Below are positions 11,315-22,719 of a stretch of 64,000 bases of DNA, piece by piece. Source of the DNA: Bicyclus anynana (Eukaryota > Arthropoda > Insecta > Lepidoptera > Nymphalidae); assembly GCF_947172395.1 (NCBI RefSeq), contig NC_069086.1, positions 1,582,501 through 1,646,500 on the forward strand, in the 5' to 3' direction. Within the stretch, counting starts at the first letter, position 1. The number at the start of each line of letters is the position of its first letter. A model generated the notes under the pieces. That model was given only the letters and a program-made list of their open reading frames with translations. It was not told the origin of the DNA and did no database searches. The position numbers and the translations under genes are program-made.

Positions 11315-11438
11315 AGCTGCCTGTCCACCAGAGCGGAGCGAGGGAGCATTGCGGAGGAACGGACTATTGCGGAGCGGAGTTAATATTTCTCCGTTTCTCG
11401 GCTCCGCTGCCTCGCTCCGTTCCGGTGGACTGGCAGCC
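11315..11438. mobile_element. MITE, PIF/Harbinger-like (124 bp)
   Basis: Imperfect terminal inverted repeats of about 28 bp: left AGCTGCCTGTCCACCAGAGC, right (reversed) GGCTGCCAGTCCACCGGAAC, both continuing into GGAGCGAGG. A TTA occurs on both sides (11312-11314, 11439-11441), the 3-bp target duplication typical of PIF/Harbinger elements. The inside is GC-rich with secondary GCGGAGC/GCTCCGC repeats. It encodes nothing. Confidence 0.65.
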
Positions 11439-11441
11439 TTA

Positions 11442-13454
11442 GGCTTTAGGTATTTGACTTTGATTTGATCTTTACTTTGATGACGAGTCTATACTATTTT
11501 GAGCTTTCTCTGTGTTTGATCCACGACGTTGTGTGCCGTGTACACTGGTGAGCAAGTGTGGGCAAGCGCACAACTAGGGTAAGCATTATACGTACAAATT
11601 GTACAGAATGGTAAATTCCTTTTAGAGTACCCCTATAGGTTCGTGATGAGTCTTCCGGGCAGGTATTACATCTATGAATTTAACGCCCCCGCGCATATCA
11701 CCAGTGTGCACCGACTAGAAAATTGAGTCAAACTCATCATTTGTATAGTAATCAGTATAAAACACCAGCTATTATCTCCCAGAGTTATCTCTAGAACTTC
11801 AATTTAAAACCACTAGATTTTTGCCGATGATAAATGTAACATTCGCACAAGGAAGTGACTGTTTACACGTAAACCGTACGAATTGGTTTATTTTAATCGT
11901 ACGACTAGCTTCGCACAAATTGTAATGAGGGCACAAACAAACTTAATTCCACTTGTATTTTACGCCAAAACGATTCTAATTACTTTCAATCAATAAGGCT
12001 ATTACAGCGGCACAAGTGATTGATAAAACACGTCACACCAAAGACGGTAGTTGATATCAAATGGATGCATATACGGCGCTTGCAATCCGTCGATAGAACA
12101 CGTAGGAAGAGTTTTAACACTGAGCAATTTAACTCAAGGTTGTGTTAGGTTTGCGGTGCTTGTGTGCATGTTACATTATTCCACACTTTGCTTTAGCCGT
12201 CAGGTTTATAGTTATAAATTTCGATGGTACCATAAAATCTTGATATTTGTCACTATTTCCAATAGCTATGTACCTATTGGATATATTAGAACGAGGATCT
12301 GCGATAGCCAGACTTACTCCATTCAAAGAAGTCTGAAAATTTGTCAGTCTATGCTCCGACCATAGGTGAGCTAATTATGAAGTTTGTTCTGTGGAGGTAG
12401 CGGGTTTCAACGTTACAGACCATCTATGTATAGAACGTATTTTTTATATTTTACTCAGTCATTTAAATTCGCAGTACTTCTTTGAGAAACACCATAAACG
12501 AACAAAATTCAAAGGCCTCTAGCAAAGGTTCTAGGACACGGACCCTTCTTCATGATTCAAAAACTTGAAAACACCACAACGAGGTTGGAATTCAGAAAGT
12601 GTTTTTTTTATTCATTTTATCTTGCTTTTTATCTTTCCTTTCGATTTGGTTCATTGGCATTTTTTAACTTATAAAACTTGATTTTGTCGTTTGCCATTAT
12701 TAACCAATCCGGTCCTGCTACTTTCTTAGAATAATCATGTCATTTCTTTGACTGCCTTCCTCTGCTCCTTTTCTCATCCTTATGGTCTACCAGTCAGTTG
12801 AATATTTTTAAACATTTCTCATTGTTTTATCCCCACGTACGAGTAAATATGATCTCGTCAAATAATAGATACAAAAAAAAAAACAAATAGTAATACTAAT
12901 TGATAAATTAAAAACATTTTTAAAAAACCTATTGAAGTTTGCCACCTACACGCTATATAGGAAATTAATCTTCTTATTTTTAGAACCGATCGTGCCTCGA
13001 CTCCGTGCGCTAAAGCAATATAAACCGCGGCCATATTTCAAAATGGCGCCGTTTGATTTAAAAAATACCGTTATGTTTTCGGTACACGATTTATTTACCG
13101 AAAGCACCATTTTATTTTTCCCGCGGACCAGTGAACTAGTCTGTTTGGACTATGAACTAGTAAAAGTAATAGTTATAAATGTATGCACGTATTTTGCTCT
13201 TTGGATATACCTACTTTTTTCTCCTGTACCTATATGCATTGCACATTTTTTTTAAATAAATGCTTTTATATTTCAAACGGAATCAAAACTAGGTTTACGT
13301 CAGTGAGATGTTAATATTTCTAGAGATATTTAATATACTCAACATCTTATTTGGTGAAGCTGGTATGATATTATATGACCCACTCATCACTGGGTAACTT
13401 TTAAACCGTACGTGTAACTTTCAGACCTTGCTCCCAATAGAGATCTCCATCTAG
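11442..13454. other. Intron sequence, nothing identified
   Basis: No exon with splice and family support was found in 2 kb. ORFs at 12051-12365 and 12932-13255 have no recognisable domains. Confidence 0.45.
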
Positions 13455-13468
13455 TATAATTCTGTGAT

Positions 13469-13913
13469 CATCATCATCATATCAGCCGATGGACGTCCAC
13501 TGCAGGACATAGGCCTTTTGTAGGGACTTCCAAACATCACGATACTGAGCCAACTGCATCCAGCGAATCCCTGCGATTCGCTTGATGTCGTCAGTCCACC
13601 TGGTGGGGGGTCGGCCAACACTGCGCTTACTAGTGCGGGGTCGCCATTCCAGCACTTTGGGACCCCAACGTCCATCGGCTCTTCGCACTATGTGCCCCGC
13701 CCATTGCCACTTCAGCTTCGCAACTCGTTGAGCTATGTCGGTGACTTTGGTTCTTCTGCGGATCTCCTCATTTCTGATTCGATCACGCAGAGATACTCCT
13801 AACATAGCTCGTTCCATCGCCCGCTGTGTGACTCTGAGCCTTCTTATGAGGCCCATAGTTAGCGACCAAGTCTCGGAACCATAGGTCATCATATTTATAT
13901 GCCATAGGCCAAA
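13469..13913 (-). mobile_element. Young 5'-truncated RTE LINE copy with 14-bp target duplication
   Basis: About 420 bp of 3' sequence nearly identical to 50634-51065, ending in a CAT-repeat tail. It encodes the last 130 or so codons (from MTYGSETWSLTMG to the stop) in open frame. Identical 14-bp copies of TATAATTCTGTGAT flank it (13455-13468 and 13914-13927). About 23 bp between the truncation point (near 13890) and the right duplication match nothing obvious in the element; 5' filler of this kind occurs at truncated LINE junctions. Confidence 0.9.
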
Positions 13914-13927
13914 TATAATTCTGTGAT

Positions 13928-15454
13928 GCAGTTGCAAAACATATACAAAATTGATATTTTCTACTATATTTCTGAGTATTTTTACAAATTTATGTTTTCC
14001 ACTTAATCTATTAGAGAAAAATATCAACGTCTCTCGTATATTATAGTATCGATTGTATAAAGCCCTTCAATAAAAATTTTCACAATATCTTCAATGTACA
14101 GAATTTGACCTGTTACAGTTTTATAAGTATAGAATAATTATAGTTTATAGTTTAATTATTATTTTACCGCTTAGTTCGATTTTTGGCTAACGATATTGTA
14201 TATAAAAAAAAATTCCATAATATAACATTTTCTTCGTGAATATTTCAAATAAGATTGTGTGATTAGTTTTTTACGGTGTGAAATTTGTGTGAATGCTCGC
14301 GTTTGACTATAAAATTACTATTAGAAAGCAATGATGAAGTCTATGATAAGGCACACCTATAGCCACAATCACAAAGTTAAACTCGCACAGTGCAAGCTCT
14401 AGACTTAGTAACATCTCACTGGTACGCGCACTATATAAATGATATTTTGTATTTGCTGGCTCTGTAGTTTTATTGCATGGACTGTATAAACTAGAAATAC
14501 TTGATTTACTTTTTGCACATTTTGTATTCTCTGGTCATGCAAATATTGAGTAAAACATCGAGTGTTACGTTTTGAGTTAACAGTTGGCATATTATGAATA
14601 TTTTTGTATTTGTAGTAGGTAGCCCACGTATTAGCCATACCCTCGGTTATCAGGCTTTTGGATTTTGTTTGTAACTAAACAAGTACAATATAATGTGAAA
14701 TGTTCTTACTTTAAGTAATTTAACATTCATCATCAAAACGTGTGCCAACTATTCCACATTTACCATCATATAACATAGCCACCTAATTATATAATGCAGG
14801 CTAAAATATCACTTTTTCTGGGCGCTGTTGTTTAGTTTATTAAAACTCTATCTACTAATTAAACAATCTTTAATTCAACTCTTATCTTTGTATGAAAAAG
14901 CTACATGCCTGATGGTAAATGAAAAAGGCTATGGTGGAACGTGCTTGCCCAAAAGATACCTGTTTACTCTTTATTTAAAGATACTTATAGACACCTGCAC
15001 TCTTAGTAAATGCCCACAGATGGTTGAGAATTATGTATTAAAACTATTTAATTACTCGTACCTTTTGGTTTCCAGTCCAAATTATCATCATCCATTTTCA
15101 AATCAATCCAGTGCTCAAACACTTCATAAAATCGTCGTATTTCTAAATATTTAAATTGCAAATAGTACAGGAGATTTTTCTAGTAATAGCCGTTAGAACA
15201 ACAGAGAAACAGAAGTGTATAAGACCACCACGTAAGCCGCCAATTACCGACTAAAGCCTATGATTCAACTTCAGCCATTTTTAGATACACATCACAAGCC
15301 ATAAGCGAAAGCCTTGTTGAAACTTTTCAATATTTAAACTAGCGTAATGAAAATCACGATGAATGAAATAAACAATACTGTACATGAAATATATTTCCAA
15401 AATAACTATCAGGGTGTGATTAGTGATCGATAGTGATGCCTAAAAAGCAATCAG
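13928..15454. other. Intron sequence with two short dispersed repeats
   Basis: 14044-14135 ('ATCGATTGTATAAAGCCC', 'AATAAAAATTTTCACAATATC') recurs at 36325-36420. 14880-15000 ('GCTACATGCCTGATGGTAAA', 'GGCTATGGTGGAACGTGC') resembles a common Lepidopteran repeat. The ORFs here look incidental. Confidence 0.45.
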
Positions 15455-15675
15455 TAAATTTTTTGTCTGTCTGTCAGTAGTGTTTGTTATAGTAACAAAA
15501 ACTACTCGACGGATTTTAATGAAACTTGGTACAATTATTTATCATACTCTTGGGCAGGTTATAGAGTACTTTTTATCACGCTATGATTAATAGGAGCAGA
15601 GCAGTGAAGGGAAACTGTAAGAGCTGGACTAAAAAGGTCTAACGGCGAACGAAGTCGCGGGCGTCCGCTAGTATT
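15455..15675 (+). repeat. Helitron-like short dispersed repeat
   Basis: Starts near 'TTTTTTGTCTGTCTGTC', includes 'ACTACTCGACGGATTTTAAT', and ends 'GAAGTCGCGGGCGTCCGCTAG' followed by T. The shared CTAG end links it to the copies at 3441, 16055 and 42531. Confidence 0.6.
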
Positions 15676-16054
15676 AAAATATAAAACTATTTAATGAATG
15701 ATAAATTAAATGATGATGTTCTCATAAGGTTACACGAGTAGTCGAGTAGCACGTTTATATCTGTATGCAAAAGTAATGTCAGCACAGTAGAAATGCATAG
15801 TTAAAGTATAAAAAAATATACATGAGGAGGGGTATGGGATCAAATCCAGTTTAGTAAAAACCGGTGCGCAACAAAATTGATAATGCAAATATCTGTTTCT
15901 GTATTGCTGACTCTCCTGTTTCACTCTCCTCTCCGGTCTTGTCCAACGCCTATCTGTTCTAAGAAAACCAAAGCTAGACCGCCATATAAAATGGAAAATA
16001 TAAGTATAATAATTATTAGTAGGATGTTACCAGTTCACATACGGTATCACGTCA

Positions 16055-16245
16055 CCCTATTATTATAAAGGCGAAAGTTTTTGTGTGTGTGCGGCTACTG
16101 AAGCGATTTGGCTGAAATTTGGAATGGAAATAGATTTTACTCTGGACACATAGGCTACTTTTCGTCTCGGAAAAATCCATGGTTCCCGCGGAATTTGTGG
16201 AAAACTGAATTCCACGCGGACGAAGTCGCAAACGACCGCTAGTAG
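16055..16245 (+). repeat. Helitron-like short dispersed repeat
   Basis: 'TATTATTATAAAGGCGAAAG' start, 'GCGGCTACTGAAGCGATTTGG' core and 'CGACCGCTAGTAGT' end. Same subfamily as 3441-3626 and the reversed copy at 42531-42757. Confidence 0.65.
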
Positions 16246-16734
16246 TATATAAATCTATATCCAACTACAATCCAATTGTCGTACAGTCACAAATTGAAAT
16301 TCTTCGTAGACGTCTCAAGCGAGTAAATGATTCCATCGAGCACTTTGTTCAAAGCGAGATGGAACCAGAGCAAGCGGCTACTCAGAGCAGTAGACCGGCG
16401 AAATTATATTAGCATTTGACTGTCCTTTGCCCGAATATAAAGATATTTTATTGACGGTTTTGCTTTTGTTGTAGTTGTAAGGTAACATGACAAGCGCATT
16501 TCTGTGTTGTCAGCAAAAAAAACGCTTATTAAAATTATTTAGAGCGATATAGGAAACAAATACAACATCGAAAATCGGTTATCAAAAACATACGAGTATA
16601 CAGCAAACACATTGGCAGGTGATATTTTGAAAATTTTTCTGCGTTGATAACACTCATTTAGTTTCACAAATAACGCACTTATTCAATTGCCTGTATACCG
16701 TATTAATACAGCTAAAGCAAAACCTTCATATGTA

Positions 16735-16915
16735 CTAATGTTATAAAGCTGAAGAGTTTGTTTGATTGAATGCGCTTATCTCAGGAACTACTGGTCTGAT
16801 TGGAAAAATTCTTTCAGTGTTAGATAGCCTATATATCGAGGAAGGTTATAGGTTTATTGTCCCTGTACTTCTACGGGAACCACGCGGGTGAAACTGCGCG
16901 GCGACAGCTAGTCAT
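16735..16915 (+). repeat. Helitron-like short dispersed repeat, second subfamily
   Basis: 'ACTAATGTTATAAAGCTGAA' start, 'GCTTATCTCAGGAACTACTGG' core and 'GAAACTGCGCGGCGACAGCTAG' end. Sister copies: 59415 (truncated), 61852 (reverse), 63484 (reverse). Confidence 0.65.
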
Positions 16916-17029
16916 AAAATAAAATAAGTATCCCAGACTCTCATAATCGTAAGCCGTCTTACATAATATTTCTCCAACAATGTTTACGTATGGTGAACAC
17001 GACCACTATATTAAAGACAGATCATCATC

Positions 17030-17210
17030 ATTAACTACCCGTGAATGACTCACTGCTGAACATGAGTCTCTTATCAGAATGAGAGGGGTTAGGTTTAGTC
17101 CACCACGCTGCCTAAATGCAGATTGGCAGACTTCACACAGGAACTAAGACTTCACACAGGAACTAAGAAAGATTTTTCAGTTGCAGATTTCCTCACGATG
17201 GCCGAATCAG
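17030..17210 (-). repeat. SINE-A fragment with internal 21-bp duplication
   Basis: Reverse-orientation 3' half of SINE-A ('TCACTGCTGAACATGAGTC', 'GAATGAGAGGGGTTAGG'). The unit GACTTCACACAGGAACTAA is present twice in tandem (17131-17168). The tRNA-like head is missing. Confidence 0.7.
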
Positions 17211-17870
17211 ATAAGTTTGAGGTACTACAGCTGTACTCTATAAAGTACTTATAAGTACTTGTCAAGCATGCAAGTAGGACCCATAGCACAATGTATGAAA
17301 GTGTCAAAGAATGGAGTCGCGAGTTTTATCGTACGACCTGTCGATAAAGAACAAAATGGCGTGTTGCAATTCTTTACGAGTGTTCGACTCCAGCGGTTAT
17401 TGTTCTCACAGTTTATGGCGGTCTGAATCCAATGGCTTGCCCATAAAAATGACACACAATGTCTTCCAGCACTTAAAACTAAGTTTATTTGATAAGTTTG
17501 TATTAAAGGTGGTTGAAACAACACGGTTATAAAACTATGGGCTATAAAAACAATGAGACATAGTTAAACAAGTTGTAAATATACTGAAGCATAGTTTCAG
17601 TGGTAGGCAAACTTTATTGTTACAACACTATTTCTAGCCTGATGACGTGAAACAAAAACGTAAGCCACGATTTTAATAATACAAAATATGGGAATGAAGC
17701 AACTCTTGACTAACGGATTTTTTACTTCACAAAGTTGTTATTTTTTTTTTGTTGAAACTCTTACGATATTTATTCTTATTATTACAGAGTATGAAATGAC
17801 TGATGAGAATAATAATTAATGTTTTGCAAAGATACTGAATATAAATTAGGCAGTAGTTTTGTGAGATAGT
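17211..17870. other. Intron sequence, nothing identified
   Basis: Opposed ORFs at 17249-17532 overlap on both strands and neither has family or splice support. Confidence 0.4.
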
Positions 17871-17881
17871 AATTCACTGAA

Positions 17882-20800
17882 CAACTCCGCCATTGCCGGT
17901 CCCAAGCCCGGATGCAAAAGGAGGAGGGTTGGTCAGGAGAGACCATACCTACCGTAAAAGGTCAACGCCGAGTCTCAGGCGGCGGGAAATATCCTGACAA
18001 CACCATGGCCACCTAGCGCCCATGAAGCGGTAACCAGTGACCGAGAGGAGTAAATGACCTCTAAAAGACTGATCCGGAAGGACGAGGGAACCCACCGTGA
18101 TTATATTCCCAAGAAAACCACCACATCAACAATGAAGACACAAAGTAAAGAGAGCGATTTGTTGGACAATCCGACTAACACTCGGCGCCATTCGGTACCC
18201 GGGCTGGATGGTGTGAAATATGCGACCGAAGCTCCGTACGGAGAAGCAGCAAGCGCATCAATCACCTCTAAACATTTTAAAACATCGATACGCGAACACC
18301 AGCGTATAGCAGCCTGGAATGTTAGAGGATTACTCAAACCAGGAAAGCTATGCATCGTGGAAAAAGAAATGGTTAGCCACAAAATTAACATACTGGCTAT
18401 AAGCGAGACCCATTTGCAAGGATATGGTCACTACAAGACTTCTATGGGGAATACCTTCTATTTCTCTGGCTCAGATAATTCCAGCTCAAATGGAGTAGGT
18501 ATCTTGGTGCCGGATAGGTTGAATGGATATGTCCTTGGATATAACCCAGTATCAGACCGCATTGTTACAATGAAACTAAACACCAAACCGTGCACTTTGA
18601 ATATAGTTTCAATTTATGCTCCAACCTCGCAATCATCTGAGGAAGAGATAGAAACGTTCTACGGGAAGCTAGAGGAAACGTTAGACTCAATTCCGAATCG
18701 AGAAATAACCATGATTCTCGGTGATTGGAACGCAAAAGTGGGTAACACAACGGCCGATGAACATCTACGCGAAACCGTGGGACATTATGGACTTGGTTCA
18801 AGGAACGAACGTGGCGAGAGATTGATTGATTTCTGCACAAGTAGACACCTTGTAATATTAAACACCTGCTTTCAACACCACCCTAGACGCCTATATACGT
18901 GGAAATCTCCAGGCGATAGGTACCGGAATCAAATAGATTACATACTTATTAACACCCGCTGGAGATCCTCTGTAAAAAATGTTAAAACGTTTCCTGGTGC
19001 TGAATGCGGAACAGATCATGTTCTTCTTGTGGCCAGTTTTGCGTTGCGGTTAAAATCACCTAGAAAACGCCTCACCGTAAATACAAGACAACTAAGTAAC
19101 GCAGAAAGAATCTTGTTTGGTCAGACTGTAGAAGATAAGCTTCAATCAATGTCCTTAGACACTAGTTCTGCTGATTCAGCGTGGAACCAATTAAAAACAC
19201 TTATCAATGATACTCTAGGTACGATTCGTAAAACCAATGCATACGAGCCCAAGAAATCTCTTTGGATCTCTGAGAAGACCTGGGAACTCACACGCAGTAG
19301 GAAGGATATTAAAGTGAAAGGCCTTCAAGATCCAGAAGTTAGAAAGGAGTATGAGGAGCTGTGTAAAGCTATAGATGATTCCTGCAGACATGACAAAAAC
19401 AAATATATAGAAGGAATCTGCATGGACATTGAAGATCACTCCTTAAAGTACCAAACGGCAGACCTCTTTAAAAAGGTCCGACTGCTAACCAGGAAGTTTA
19501 GGCCAAAAACATGGACTATCCATAACGAAAACGGCGTTCCCTTACATCAGTTAGAAGAGGTCGCTGAAAGATGGCGCTGCTACTGTGAACAGCTGTACGG
19601 TGGCGATGCACCCGGAAACACAATGAGACCTACAAACAACTGGAACAGCTTAGATAGGGAGCCAAATATCCTCCTCTCTGAAGTATGTGCTGCTCTCAAT
19701 CTGCTCAAAACGCGGAAAGCCCCAGGACCTGACGGAATAGCTGCAGAACATTTAAAATCTCTTGGTGAATCCGGTATAAAGGTACTCCACGAAATATGCA
19801 GTAACATCTGGACTACTGGAAATTGGCCTGAAGATTGGACAGACTCGACCGTTCTCCCAATTCACAAAAAGGGATCCACTAAGCAATGTGACAACTACCG
19901 CACCTTAGCACTCATATCTCATGCAAGTAAAATCCTGCTCCACATTCTTAACAGACGTATCCGCCATTATTTAGACTGGCAAATCCCACAGGAGCAGGCA
20001 GGTTTTGTAAAGGGTAAGGGTGCGCGTGAACAAATTTTAAATGTTAGACAGGTCATTGAGAAAGCCTATGAATACAATACGCCGGTCATCATGTGCTTCG
20101 TTGACTACAGTAAGGCTTTCGACTGCGTCAACTGGGACTCTCTATGGAGAGTGTTGGGAGAACTCGGCGTGCCGGACCATCTCATTGCGCTGATTCAAAA
20201 TCTATATTGCAAAAGTCAAGGCGTAGTCAGAATTGACGAAATGATGTCCCAACCTTTCAAATTTTGCAAAGGAGTGCGTCAGGGCTGCATTCTCTCGCCT
20301 ATTTTATTTAACGCATACGGCGAGTACATTATGAGGCATACCTGCGACCAGTGGGAAGGAGGCGTACGCATTGGTGGAGCAAAATTAAATAACCTCCGAT
20401 ATGCAGATGATACTACGCTCCTGGCCGCAGATGAAGCAGAAATGTGCACATTGCTGGAGAGAATGGAACGAGTCAGCATTAACTTGGGCCTATCTATCAA
20501 CAAAGACAAAACCAAAATCATGGTCATAGATAGATCACATACCTTAGGTTTCACTGGTGCACTCAACCTACATTTTGTTGAAGAATTCGTGTACCTCGGA
20601 TCCACCATCACGAATAATGGCTCCTGTGAACTGGACGTACGAAGAAGGATTGGGATGGCCAAGAGTGCCATGTCTCAGCTACATAAAACTTGGAAAGACC
20701 GTAACATCTCGCTGAGAACTAAAATAAAACTCGTTCGCACACTCGTCTTTTCCATCTTTCTCTATGGGGCTGAGACGTGGACCTTAAAATCTGCAGACCG

Positions 20801-21204
20801 CAAAAGGATTGACGCTTTCGAGATGTGGTGTTGGAGGAAAATGCTCCGGATTCCATGGACTGCATTTCGGACTAACGCATCTATACTTGCCCAACTCAAG
20901 GTTAAAATTAGACTCTCCACCATATGCCTCAAGCGTATTTTAGAGTACTTCGGACACATTGCCAGGAAAGACGGAGATAATCTGGAAAAATTAGTAATTA
21001 CTGGCAAGGTGGAAGGAAAAAGATCGCGGGGGCGCAGCCCGATGCGTTGGTCCGACCAGGTCCGCACTACACTCGAGTCCACAGTTTACGATGCTCTTCA
21101 CGTAGCCGGAGATAGGAAAGAATGGCATACCATCCTAAAGACAAGGATTAGAGATGGAGGTGGTCACGACCCTCACACATGAGGAATACGACTCACGGAG
21201 GAGG
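17882..21204 (+). mobile_element. Full-length RTE-type LINE with 11-bp target duplication
   Basis: A complete non-LTR retrotransposon: 172-bp GC-rich leader (from CAACTCCGCCATTGCCGG), one long ORF, and a short trailer ending in GGAGGAGG. AATTCACTGAA occurs directly on each side (17871-17881 and 21205-21215) and marks the insertion. No frame break is visible and the duplication is perfect, so the copy is probably young. It lies in intron 1 of the opposite-strand MINDY-4B-like gene. A related element's 3' tail is at 59625-59692. Confidence 0.92.
18054..21182 (+). CDS. RTE-type endonuclease/reverse transcriptase, intact
   Basis: A 1042-codon ORF encoding the protein for target-primed reverse transcription: an APE-type endonuclease nicks the target and the RT copies the LINE RNA from the nick. 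The endonuclease spans roughly residues 83-330: AAWNVRG (N89), ISETH (E118), SIYAP, GDWNAK (D224, N226), QIDYILI (D295) and GTDH (D321, H322). The RT spans roughly 540-830: KAPGPDG, FVDYSKAFD (D684), GVRQGCILSP and YADD (783-786). The C-terminal segment holds the WCWRKMLR/RIPW-like region of RTE proteins. All catalytic residues seen are present. The ATG at 18054 follows GAGAGGAGTAA and is the first in the open frame; the endonuclease starts 80 residues later. Leader-derived proteins in this clade are often misnamed 'craniofacial development protein 2-like'. Confidence 0.93.
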   Translation: MTSKRLIRKDEGTHRDYIPKKTTTSTMKTQSKESDLLDNPTNTRRHSVPGLDGVKYATEAPYGEAASASITSKHFKTSIREHQRIAAWNVRGLLKPGKLCIVEKEMVSHKINILAISETHLQGYGHYKTSMGNTFYFSGSDNSSSNGVGILVPDRLNGYVLGYNPVSDRIVTMKLNTKPCTLNIVSIYAPTSQSSEEEIETFYGKLEETLDSIPNREITMILGDWNAKVGNTTADEHLRETVGHYGLGSRNERGERLIDFCTSRHLVILNTCFQHHPRRLYTWKSPGDRYRNQIDYILINTRWRSSVKNVKTFPGAECGTDHVLLVASFALRLKSPRKRLTVNTRQLSNAERILFGQTVEDKLQSMSLDTSSADSAWNQLKTLINDTLGTIRKTNAYEPKKSLWISEKTWELTRSRKDIKVKGLQDPEVRKEYEELCKAIDDSCRHDKNKYIEGICMDIEDHSLKYQTADLFKKVRLLTRKFRPKTWTIHNENGVPLHQLEEVAERWRCYCEQLYGGDAPGNTMRPTNNWNSLDREPNILLSEVCAALNLLKTRKAPGPDGIAAEHLKSLGESGIKVLHEICSNIWTTGNWPEDWTDSTVLPIHKKGSTKQCDNYRTLALISHASKILLHILNRRIRHYLDWQIPQEQAGFVKGKGAREQILNVRQVIEKAYEYNTPVIMCFVDYSKAFDCVNWDSLWRVLGELGVPDHLIALIQNLYCKSQGVVRIDEMMSQPFKFCKGVRQGCILSPILFNAYGEYIMRHTCDQWEGGVRIGGAKLNNLRYADDTTLLAADEAEMCTLLERMERVSINLGLSINKDKTKIMVIDRSHTLGFTGALNLHFVEEFVYLGSTITNNGSCELDVRRRIGMAKSAMSQLHKTWKDRNISLRTKIKLVRTLVFSIFLYGAETWTLKSADRKRIDAFEMWCWRKMLRIPWTAFRTNASILAQLKVKIRLSTICLKRILEYFGHIARKDGDNLEKLVITGKVEGKRSRGRSPMRWSDQVRTTLESTVYDALHVAGDRKEWHTILKTRIRDGGGHDPHT

Positions 21205-21215
21205 AATTCACTGAA

Positions 21216-21848
21216 AATATAAAGCGTTTAGATATATAGTTATCTTAAAAATTAACTAATATAAAAAGGAGAAATGAAAGAGAATAAGAGTTAAAATCAA
21301 ATCTTTAAAGTTAAGAAGTTAGGCCTTTTTTCGATGTTGAAGCTAAAAACATAAGTGCAATATAATTTCAAGAATCACGAATCTTAGAAACGCAAATCTC
21401 AACCATAATGTTAATTATTTAAGATCTTATTCAGGTAAGAAACTTTTATTTAATGAAAAGCTACCATATCCAAGTCGTGAAACAGGGTTTCGCGGTTCGA
21501 ATATCGCAGAAGTTTACACCACAACCCCGTCGGCGATATTATGCTTCCATCAAACTAATCTTCGTGATCACTTTGATAAGCAACATGTAATTGCAGCGTA
21601 AGTTGCTTTAAGCTGCGCTTATTCACAACGGGAAACACCAGTGTATTTTGCATCGTGGAATGTGACCTTCATAAAATATGTTTATATCTAGAGATATAGT
21701 TTCTTATTTGAATTCAGTTTGCCTAACAAAAACAAACTAAATGTTGTGTGTACATACATTGCTCTTCTTGTTAAATGAATTGCTGTGACAACTGTTGATT
21801 ACCTTCAAAATGTAGTAGATAATTGATAATAATAATAGCATAAGCAAA
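21216..21848. other. Sequence between LINE and LINE remnant; nothing identified
   Basis: AT-rich, with a GC-richer patch at 21476-21560 that shows no splice-supported exon. May include upstream parts of the older LINE whose C-terminus follows, but no frame could be traced. Confidence 0.4.
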
Positions 21849-22008
21849 CCTACACTTAAAGAAAATCTTAAAAAGTTTCTAATAGAAAAATGTTACTACT
21901 CTATAGAAGAGTACTTTGCTGATGCTTCAAAAAAATAGTATTTATTATATTTCTTTTAAACTTAATGTCATTAAATTTTAATTAAATTAATTAAACAATA
22001 AACATTTG
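21849..22008 (+). pseudogene. C-terminal remnant of an older LINE, split by the Gypsy element
   Basis: 30 residues (LKENLKKFLIEKCYYSIEEYF...) and a TAG at 21936-21938 match the typical C-terminal end of Jockey/CR1-group LINE proteins in Lepidoptera. The trailer is interrupted at 22008 by the Gypsy LTR and resumes at 26963. Only the terminus survives. Confidence 0.7.
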
Positions 22009-22198
22009 TGTGGGATATTGGTTAAAAGAAATACGGGATATATCTTCGTCTTAAGCACTTTATTTTAATTTTAATTATGCACAGCACTCTGTCGTCGTTC
22101 GCTTGTAATCCGCCATCTTCCAAACCTCTCTTGCATCCCTCTCACACACACACACTTGCTCGCTCTCTCCATGCTACGTTCCGTTCTCCAATCCTACA
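22009..22198 (-). repeat. 3' LTR of the Gypsy element
   Basis: 190 bp, TGTAGGATTGG...ATATCCCACA in element sense (TG...CA ends), identical to 26769-26958. Contains a short CA/TG repeat. Confidence 0.96.
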
Positions 22199-22719
22199 AT
22201 CGGCCATCCTGATCATGTCTGTCCTCAGACATGTCTCTTTCATTATGTTTCATCATTCAATACAAAATCATCATCTTTCATTCACCATAACACTCCATAC
22301 AATATTTAATATTAACATCTAAACAACTAATATAGTACAATCAAAAGATACATAAAAGTTTCAGGTAAACAGCCTTTACAAAATTATTCTTTAAGACATT
22401 AGGTTACTTTAACATCATATTACACAGTAAACATAGGTTACACAATGTGAAATCTCATGTACCAAGTGTTACAACCTTAACAAATACTGAACAACTTTAA
22501 CTGGTAAATTGTACTTAAAAGAAATCATATAAGAGAAAATCTACTTGCCATTTCAAATACAGTAAGTTAACCAAGACTTTTAAACTGTATACTAAAATTT
22601 ACATTGTACCTCTTAATGTAGATAAGTACCTACAAACCATAACAACTAATAAAGAAATATTAAAATATGAAAATCTGTATTTCATTCATCACCTTTCATG
22701 AAAATCAACTAATATTTAC
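22199..22719 (-). other. Gypsy 3' untranslated region
   Basis: 521 bp of AT-rich DNA between the gag-pol stop and the 3' LTR. No envelope-like ORF or membrane segment found on the element strand. Confidence 0.7.

Noticed and set aside
12932..13255. 107-codon ORF with GC-richer core
   Set aside because: Many aromatic and hydrophobic residues from AT-rich codons; no domain and no splice context.
13482..14027. 181-codon minus ORF as a gene
   Set aside because: It is the 3' end of a truncated RTE copy extended by chance into flanking DNA beyond its target duplication.
22199..22719. Possible envelope gene in the Gypsy element
   Set aside because: Only 521 bp of AT-rich DNA with no open frame, so the element is a retrotransposon without an envelope rather than an errantivirus type.
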